Source of the DNA: Streptomyces iconiensis
Lineage (GTDB): Bacteria; Actinomycetota; Actinomycetes; Streptomycetales; Streptomycetaceae
DNA: 46,655 bases
Direction: 5' to 3'
NCBI RefSeq assembly: GCF_028657195.3
Contig: NZ_JANCPR020000062.1
Location: forward strand, 1 to 46,655
Positions 41,205 through 46,655 of the stretch are shown here, piece after piece; positions within the stretch are counted from its first letter, which is position 1; every line of letters starts with the position of its first letter. The position numbers were made by a program, and so were the translations under genes. The notes below the pieces were generated by a model. The model was not told where the DNA came from. It was given only the letters and a program-made list of their open reading frames with translations, and did no database searches.

Positions 41205-43076
41205 ATGTGCGGAATCGTCGGGTACGTGGGAGGTCGGTCGGCGCTCGACGTCGTTCTCGCCGGTCTCCAGCGTCTTGAGTACCGCGGCTACGACTCGGCG
41301 GGCGCGGCCGTCCTGGCTGACGGGGGGATCGCCGCGGCCCGGAAGGCGGGCAAGCTCGCCAACCTCCAGAAGGAACTGGCCGAGCGGCCCCTCCCCACCG
41401 GCCAGGCCGGTATCGGCCACACCCGGTGGGCCACCCACGGCGGTCCCACCGATGGGAACGCGCATCCGCACCTGGACAACGCGGGCCGTGTCGCCGTCGT
41501 GCACAACGGCATCATCGAGAACTTCGCCGCACTGCGGACCGAGCTGACCGCCAGGGGACACGAGCTGACCTCCGAGACGGACACCGAGACGGTCGCGCAC
41601 CTGCTCGCCGAGTCCTTCTCCTCCTGCGGCGACCTGGCCGAGGCCATGCGGCAGGTGTGCCGCCGGCTGGAGGGCGCGTTCACGCTGGTCGCGATGCACG
41701 CCGACGACCCCGGCACGGTGGTGGGCGCGCGCCGCAACTCGCCGCTGGTGGTGGGGGTCGGGGGCGGTGACGGCGACGGCGAGTACTTCCTGGCCTCCGA
41801 TGTGGCCGCCTTCATCGACCACACACGGGACGCGGTCGAACTGGGCCAGAACCAGGTCGTGGAGCTGCGCAGAGGCGGCGGCATCACCGTCACCGACTTC
41901 GAAGGCGCACCGGCCGACGTCCGTACGTTCCACGTGGACTGGGACGCCTCGGCCGCGGAGAAGTCCGGTTACGCGTCGTTCATGCTCAAGGAGATCGCCG
42001 AGCAGCCCAAGGCGGTCGCCGACACCCTGCTGGGACGCATCGACAGCTCGGGGCTGCTGACGCTGGACGAGGTGCGTATCCCCGTCTCGGTGCTCCGCGA
42101 GGTCGACAAGGTGGTCATAGTGGCCTGCGGGACCGCCTACCACTCCGGGATGATCGCGAAGTACGCCATCGAGCACTGGACCCGTATCCCCTGCGAGATG
42201 GAGCTGGCCAGCGAGTTCCGCTACCGGGACCCGATCCTGGACGCGCGCACGCTGGTGGTCGCGGTCAGCCAGTCGGGCGAGACGATGGACACTCTGATGG
42301 CGGTGCGGCACGCACGGGAACAGGGCGCACATGTGCTGGCCATCTGCAACACCAACGGCTCGACCATCCCCCGCGAGTCCGACGCCGTGCTCTACACGCA
42401 CGCGGGCCCCGAGGTCGCCGTCGCCTCCACGAAGGCGTTCCTCACGCAACTGGTGGCCTGCTACCTGGTCGCGCTCTACCTCGGGCAGGTACGGGGCACC
42501 AAGTGGGGTGACGAGATCGGCGACGTGGTGCGCGAGTTGTCGGAGATCTCCACCCAGGTCGAGGACGTGCTCGACACGATGGAGCCCGTACGGGAGCTGG
42601 CGCGCGGCCTGGCCGGCGAGGCCGGCATGAACACCGTGCTCTTCCTGGGGCGGCACGTCGGCTACCCCGTGGCGCTCGAAGGGGCGCTGAAGCTCAAGGA
42701 GTTGGCGTACATGCACGCCGAGGGCTTCGCGGCGGGGGAGCTGAAGCACGGGCCGATCGCGCTGATCGAGAAGGGGCTTCCGGTCGTCGTGGTCGTGCCC
42801 TCACCGCGCGGGCGCTCCGTACTGCACGGCAAGATCGTCTCCAACATCCAGGAGATCAGGGCGCGCGGCGCCCGTACCCTCGTGATCGCCGAGCGCGGCG
42901 ACACCGCCGTTGTGCCCTACGCCGACCATCTCGTGGAGATCCCCGCGACCCCCACGCTGCTCCAACCGCTCGTCGCCACCGTGCCGTTGCAGGTCTTCGC
43001 CTGCGAACTGGCGACCGCGCGCGGCAACGAGGTCGACCAGCCGCGTAACCTCGCCAAGTCGGTGACGGTCGAGTGA
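41205..43076 (+). CDS. glmS: glutamine-fructose-6-phosphate aminotransferase (isomerizing)
   Basis: The 623-residue enzyme makes glucosamine-6-phosphate from fructose-6-phosphate and glutamine. The N-terminal Ntn-type glutaminase begins MCGIVGYVGGRSA, with Cys2 as the nucleophile after Met removal. Two SIS sugar-isomerase domains follow (VACGTAYHSGMIAKY near residue 306; LGRHVGYPVALEGALKLKEL near 483), and it ends DQPRNLAKSVTVE. GGAAGGGG lies upstream of the ATG at 41205. No glmS ribozyme is seen, as expected outside Firmicutes. Confidence 0.98.
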   Translation: MCGIVGYVGGRSALDVVLAGLQRLEYRGYDSAGAAVLADGGIAAARKAGKLANLQKELAERPLPTGQAGIGHTRWATHGGPTDGNAHPHLDNAGRVAVVHNGIIENFAALRTELTARGHELTSETDTETVAHLLAESFSSCGDLAEAMRQVCRRLEGAFTLVAMHADDPGTVVGARRNSPLVVGVGGGDGDGEYFLASDVAAFIDHTRDAVELGQNQVVELRRGGGITVTDFEGAPADVRTFHVDWDASAAEKSGYASFMLKEIAEQPKAVADTLLGRIDSSGLLTLDEVRIPVSVLREVDKVVIVACGTAYHSGMIAKYAIEHWTRIPCEMELASEFRYRDPILDARTLVVAVSQSGETMDTLMAVRHAREQGAHVLAICNTNGSTIPRESDAVLYTHAGPEVAVASTKAFLTQLVACYLVALYLGQVRGTKWGDEIGDVVRELSEISTQVEDVLDTMEPVRELARGLAGEAGMNTVLFLGRHVGYPVALEGALKLKELAYMHAEGFAAGELKHGPIALIEKGLPVVVVVPSPRGRSVLHGKIVSNIQEIRARGARTLVIAERGDTAVVPYADHLVEIPATPTLLQPLVATVPLQVFACELATARGNEVDQPRNLAKSVTVE

Positions 43077-43165
43077 GTGCGTGAGTGCGTGAGTGCGTGG
43101 GTCTTCGTGGTCGTGGTCGTGGTCGTGAATGTGGACGTGGGCGTGGACGTGGTCGTGGACGTGTG
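43073..43165. repeat. short tandem repeats after glmS
   Basis: GAGTGCGT units repeat about three times at 43075-43100. A GTGGTC/GTGGAC hexamer array follows at about 43108-43162. The tract begins at the glmS stop and sits before acpS. It is the kind of repeat where copy number could vary between strains. Confidence 0.7.
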
Positions 43166-43294
43166 AGCCTGACCGTGTGAGTACGGGCTGCAGGGACGCG
43201 CGGGCGTCCGGCCACGCGGAGCGCGTACGGCTGACGCGTACGGCTGGCGTGGCCAGACACCCGAGGACGGAAACGGTGGGACGGTGACGGTGCG

Positions 43295-43663
43295 GTGATC
43301 ATCGGGGTGGGAATCGACGTGGCGGAGATCGACCGCTTCGCGGCTTCGCTCAAGCGGACGCCAGGAATGGCCGACCGGCTCTTCGTGGAGCGTGAGCTGT
43401 GGCTGCCCAGCGGCGAGCGGCGCGGCGTCGCCTCGCTGGCGGCACGCTTCGCGGCGAAGGAGGCCCTGGCCAAGGCCCTGGGCGCTCCGGGCGGGCTGCG
43501 CTGGACGGACGCCGAGGTGTGCGCCGCCGATACGGGCCAGCCGTTCCTTGAGGTTCGCGGCACCGTCGCGGCCCGCGCCGGGAAACTCGGCGTGCGCAGC
43601 TGGCATGTGTCCCTCTCGCACGACGCGGGTGTCGCCTCGGCCGTGGTCGTGGCCGAGGGCTGA
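43295..43663 (+). CDS. acpS: holo-[acyl-carrier-protein] synthase
   Basis: The 122-residue enzyme moves phosphopantetheine from CoA to carrier proteins. It has the metal-binding VGIDVAEIDRF near residue 4 and the FAAKEALAKALG motif near residue 53, with the SWHVSLSHDAGVASAV end. The GTG at 43295 has no strong ribosome site. It lies 41 bases before the nnr gene. Confidence 0.96.
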   Translation: MIIGVGIDVAEIDRFAASLKRTPGMADRLFVERELWLPSGERRGVASLAARFAAKEALAKALGAPGGLRWTDAEVCAADTGQPFLEVRGTVAARAGKLGVRSWHVSLSHDAGVASAVVVAEG

Positions 43664-43704
43664 CCGGCGCTGCAAGCGCGGCCGGTGCCCGCCACACTGG
43701 GGGC

Positions 43705-45264
43705 ATGAGGACTGGATACGGCGTGGAGACCGTACGGGCAGCCGAGCGCGCGCTGATGGCACGGCTCCCGGAGGGCGCACTGATGCAGCGCGCGGCTGCG
43801 GGGCTCGCCGCGGCGTGCAACGGCCTGCTGGGACGGACGTACGGGGCACGTGTGGTGCTGCTCGTCGGGAGCGGCGACAACGGCGGTGACGCGCTGTACG
43901 CCGGTGCCCGGCTCGCCCGGCGCGGGGCCGGCGTGACCGCCGTGCTGCTCGCCCCCGAACGCGCGCACGAGGGCGGCCTGACGGCCCTGCGCGCCGCGGG
44001 CGGCCGTACGGTCGTGGCGCCCGGCGCCGTGGTCGAGGGAGTGGCCGAGCCGGTCGGCGGGATCATCGCGCGCGCCGACCTCGTGGTGGACGGCATCGTC
44101 GGGATCGGCGGCAAGGGCGGACTGCGCCCGGCGGCCGTCGAGTTGGCCGACCTCGTACGCGAAGCGGGCGTGCCCGTCGTCGCCGTCGACCTGCCGAGCG
44201 GTGTCGAAGCGGAGACCGGCGAGGTGGCCGGTGTCGCGGTACGGGCCGACGCGACGGTGACCTTCGGTACGTACAAGCCGGGCCTGCTCATCGACCCCGC
44301 GCGGGAGTACGCGGGCGCCGTACGCCTGATCGACATCGGCCTGGGCCCCCACCTGCCTGGCGGCGCCCTGGATGCCGCCGGTACGGGGTCCGATGGGTCC
44401 GGTACGGGGCGCGGTAGGTCCGATGACGGGTCCGGCAAGGGGCCTTCGCCTTCGCCCGCTGTCGAGGCGCTCCAGCACGGCGACGTGGCGCGGCTGCTGC
44501 CCAGGCCCGATGCGGAGAGCGACAAATACCGGCGCGGTGTCGTCGGCGTCGTCGCCGGTTCGGCGCGCTACCCCGGTGCCGCTGTGCTCGCCGTCGCCGG
44601 CGCGCTGCGCAGCGGGGCGGGGGCCGTGCGGTACGCGGGGCCGGGCGCCGACACGGTCATCGCGCGTTACCCGGAGACGCTGGTCTCCGCCGGGCCGCCG
44701 CGCAAGGCGGGGCGCGTGCAGGCGTGGGTCGTCGGACCAGGGCTGGGCGACGAACAGGACGCGCGGCAGGCCGTCGCCGAGGTGCTGGACTCCGACGTTC
44801 CGCTTCTGGTCGACGCGGACGGGCTGCGCCTCATGGACCTCGACGCCGTACGGGCACGTACGGCGCCCACCGTGCTGACCCCCCACGCGGGGGAGGCGTC
44901 GGCGCTGCTCGGCGTGCCACGCGAGCAGGTCGAGGGCGCGCGCCTCGCCTCCGTGCGCGACCTCGCGGCCCGTACGGCCTCGACCGTGCTGCTCAAGGGG
45001 TCCACGACGCTGGTTGCCGACCCCGACTCCTCCGTGCCCGTACGCGTCAACGCCACCGGTACCGGCTGGCTCGCCACCGCAGGCACCGGCGACGTCCTCT
45101 CGGGCCTCATCGGCGGCCTCCTCGCCGCGGGCCTGCCCGCCCGCGACGCCGCTTCCGCCGGCGCCTATGTCCACGGACTCGCGGGCCGCCTCGCCCCCGA
45201 CCCCCCGTCCGCCACGAACGTGGCCGGAGCGCTCCGCCACGCCTGGCACGACATCACCACCTGA
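43705..45264 (+). CDS. nnr: bifunctional NAD(P)HX epimerase / ADP-dependent dehydratase
   Basis: The 519-residue fusion repairs hydrated NAD(P)H. Residues 1-225 are the YjeF_N epimerase (LVGSGDNGGDALYAGARLAR near residue 53). Residues 265-519 are the ribokinase-like dehydratase (KYRRGVVGVVAGSARYPGAA; TPHAGEASALLG; NATGTGWLATAGTGDVLSGL with the catalytic-region GTGD). They are joined by a Gly/Ser/Asp-rich linker of short repeats (about 225-255). The ATG at 43705 starts MRTGYGVETVRAAERALMAR. Confidence 0.96.
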   Translation: MRTGYGVETVRAAERALMARLPEGALMQRAAAGLAAACNGLLGRTYGARVVLLVGSGDNGGDALYAGARLARRGAGVTAVLLAPERAHEGGLTALRAAGGRTVVAPGAVVEGVAEPVGGIIARADLVVDGIVGIGGKGGLRPAAVELADLVREAGVPVVAVDLPSGVEAETGEVAGVAVRADATVTFGTYKPGLLIDPAREYAGAVRLIDIGLGPHLPGGALDAAGTGSDGSGTGRGRSDDGSGKGPSPSPAVEALQHGDVARLLPRPDAESDKYRRGVVGVVAGSARYPGAAVLAVAGALRSGAGAVRYAGPGADTVIARYPETLVSAGPPRKAGRVQAWVVGPGLGDEQDARQAVAEVLDSDVPLLVDADGLRLMDLDAVRARTAPTVLTPHAGEASALLGVPREQVEGARLASVRDLAARTASTVLLKGSTTLVADPDSSVPVRVNATGTGWLATAGTGDVLSGLIGGLLAAGLPARDAASAGAYVHGLAGRLAPDPPSATNVAGALRHAWHDITT

Positions 45265-45420
45265 CCCCGCTGCGCCGGCGCCTTCGCCCCCTGCCTCGAC
45301 CTCTTGTCGCCGCCGAGCGCCCCGACGGCGGGACGGCGGGACGGTGAGACGTGGGGGCGCGGGGCATGGGTCACCGGGGCATGGGGAGCCGGTCAGTCGC
45401 GGGTGCGGGTCGCCGGGGGC

Positions 45421-45918
45421 CTATGGCAGCTTCTTTTCCAGCCAGTGTTCGGCGTAGAGCGAGTCGTTGTAGGGCGCGATCGCGACGTATCCGCGCCGCT
45501 CGTACAGCCGCCTCGCCTCCACGAGGTCGTCGCGGGTGTCGAGCCGTATCGCGGTGGCGCCGAGGGCGGCGGCCTCGCGTTCGGCGGCCTCGACGAGGAG
45601 GGACCCCAGGCCGCGGCGGCGCGCGTGCGGGGCCACCCATACGCGCTTCAGCTCAGCTGTCGCGCCGCCCTCCATCAGCCGCACGCCGACACATCCGGCG
45701 ACACGGTCGTCGCCCTCGGCCCGCGCGAGCAGGAACGCGCCGTGCGGCGGCATGAGTTGACGCTCCGGTTCATCGACGAGGGAAGCGTCGATCTCCTCGT
45801 CGGTCGCCTGACGGCCGTAGAAGCGGCTGGCTATGTCGTCGATATAGGCCCGCACGGTGGCGGCGGACTCGGGGTCCTCAACGGGGGTGGGTGCGATGCT
45901 CCAGGTCACGCCGGACAT
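45421..45918 (-). CDS. GNAT-family N-acetyltransferase
   Basis: The 165-residue product has the acetyl-CoA binding loop RVWVAPHARRRGLGSLLVEA near residue 93 and the C-terminal DLVEARRLYERRGYVAIAPY. The ATG at 45918 was chosen, with GGGAG just upstream at tight spacing; a GTG at 45951 is the alternative. Substrate unknown. It is divergent from the DinB-like gene and converges on nnr. Confidence 0.88.
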   Translation of the reverse strand: MSGVTWSIAPTPVEDPESAATVRAYIDDIASRFYGRQATDEEIDASLVDEPERQLMPPHGAFLLARAEGDDRVAGCVGVRLMEGGATAELKRVWVAPHARRRGLGSLLVEAAEREAAALGATAIRLDTRDDLVEARRLYERRGYVAIAPYNDSLYAEHWLEKKLP

Positions 45919-45979
45919 TCTCCCGAGGGGGTCAAGGGAGTTTCGGGGCACTGTCAGTGGTCGCTGTCACACTCCCGGC

Positions 45980-46537
45980 ATGAGTGAAGAGAGCGCCGCC
46001 GGCGCGACACCGCAGCACCTTTCACCGTTCTTCGAGGGCGACACACGGGAGCCGCTGCCCCTGGTGGGGGACGAGCGGGAGGTGCTGACCCGCTATCTGG
46101 AGTGGTATCGCGAGACCATCGCGATGAAGTGCGCCGGGCTGTCGCGCGAGCAGCTCTCGGAGAAGTCCATGCCGCCGTCCACGATGAGCCTGCACGGGCT
46201 GCTGCGGCACTTGGCGGGTGTGGAGCGGTGGTGGTTCCGCATACAACTGGCGGGCGAGGACGTGCCCCTGCTCCATTACTCGGACGACGACCCGGACCAG
46301 GACTTCGACCGCCTCGACGGCGACCCGGCCGAGGCGCTGGCCGTGTGGCGCGGGGAGTGCGAGCGGTCGCGCGCGATCGTCGCGGCTGCGGGCCTGGACT
46401 CCACCGGAGTCCACCGCGCGACGGGCAAGCCGGTCTCCGTCCGGCGGGTCCTCGTCTCCATGATCGCCGAGTACGCACAGCACTGCGGGCACGCCGACCT
46501 GCTGCGCGAGGGGCTGGACGGCTCCACCGGGCGGTAG
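45980..46537 (+). CDS. DinB-superfamily protein (DUF664)
   Basis: The 185-residue product fits DUF664. It has LTRYLEWYRETIAMKCAGLS near residue 36, MSLHGLLRHLAGVERWWFRI near residue 68 with the first metal-type His, and MIAEYAQHCGHADLLREGLD near the C-terminus with the second His pair. Such proteins may bind a metal and act in thiol-dependent detoxification. It starts at the ATG at 45980. Confidence 0.85.
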   Translation: MSEESAAGATPQHLSPFFEGDTREPLPLVGDEREVLTRYLEWYRETIAMKCAGLSREQLSEKSMPPSTMSLHGLLRHLAGVERWWFRIQLAGEDVPLLHYSDDDPDQDFDRLDGDPAEALAVWRGECERSRAIVAAAGLDSTGVHRATGKPVSVRRVLVSMIAEYAQHCGHADLLREGLDGSTGR

Positions 46538-46655
46538 CGGGGCCGCAGTGCAGCGGGGCCGCTACCGGGAGGCAGCGGGTCGCGGAGGGTCGGGGCCGTA
46601 GGGGAGCGTCGGAGCGGGGCGGCGGGGGAGTGGGGGCACGGAGGGCCGCAGGATC
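46538..46655. other. right-end intergenic sequence, no gene seen
   Basis: The final 118 bases are G-rich with short repeats (GCAGCGGG and GGGGCCGCA-like). No start, terminator or RNA gene could be supported. Confidence 0.5.

Noticed and set aside
43077..43165. Repeat tract considered as a CRISPR array
   Set aside because: Units are 6-8 bases with no spacers.
42856..45249. Long minus-strand open frame opposite the glmS end, acpS and nnr
   Set aside because: Same antisense artefact; the plus-strand genes have clear catalytic motifs.

Overview
The window is a high-GC actinobacterial chromosome segment, almost certainly Streptomyces or a close relative. The reasons are the third-position G/C coding bias, the frequent GTG starts, the HTH / ATPase-fold / XRE-DUF5753 / DUF397 regulatory cluster at the left, and the actinobacterial S10-spc-alpha ribosomal gene order followed by rplM-rpsI-glmM-coaA-glmS-acpS-nnr. 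I see no tRNA, rRNA, CRISPR array or intact insertion sequence.

Layout. (1) 1-2845: a Streptomyces-type regulatory cluster. It holds an HTH protein running off the left edge, an RsbW-like ATP-binding protein, and a divergent XRE/DUF5753 regulator translationally coupled to a DUF397 protein. (2) 2984-3652: a lipoprotein. (3) About 3.8-9.2 kb, minus strand, visibly lower in GC: a graveyard of polymorphic-toxin modules. It contains several small immunity-like genes, a displaced RHS C-terminal tip with an HExxH motif, two short RHS-core scars, a decayed second copy of an immunity gene, and an intact GNAT acetyltransferase. (4) 9242-15122, minus strand: an SseB-like gene, a WXG-like partner gene and a 1576-residue RHS toxin are overlapped or coupled and end in a PD-(D/E)xK nuclease-like tip. 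The candidate immunity gene (8808-9227) follows 14 bases after the RHS stop. (5) 15123-34062, plus strand: a long S10 leader, then rpsJ-rplC-rplD-rplW-rplB-rpsS-rplV-rpsC-rplP-rpmC-rpsQ, rplN-rplX-rplE-rpsN-rpsH-rplF-rplR-rpsE-rpmD-rplO-secY-adk-map, and infA-rpmJ-rpsM-rpsK-rpsD-rpoA-rplQ-truA. (6) 34069-46655: a membrane-anchored protein, an ABC-F ATPase, rplM-rpsI, and the cell-wall and cofactor genes glmM, coaA, glmS, acpS and nnr. A GNAT and a DinB/DUF664 protein close the window.

How the parts work together. Genes 15762-37980 supply ribosomal proteins, the SecY channel, adenylate kinase, Met aminopeptidase, IF-1 and the RNA polymerase alpha subunit. GlmM and GlmS make UDP-GlcNAc precursors; CoaA and AcpS make CoA and transfer its phosphopantetheine arm to carrier proteins. 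The RHS block looks like a contact-dependent or type VII-exported interbacterial toxin. Next to it lies a record of past tip exchange: old toxin ends and their immunity genes have been pushed downstream and partly rearranged. This toxin/immunity archive, especially the HExxH tip coupled to a zinc-ribbon protein with an L7/L12-like C-terminus, is the least ordinary content of the window.
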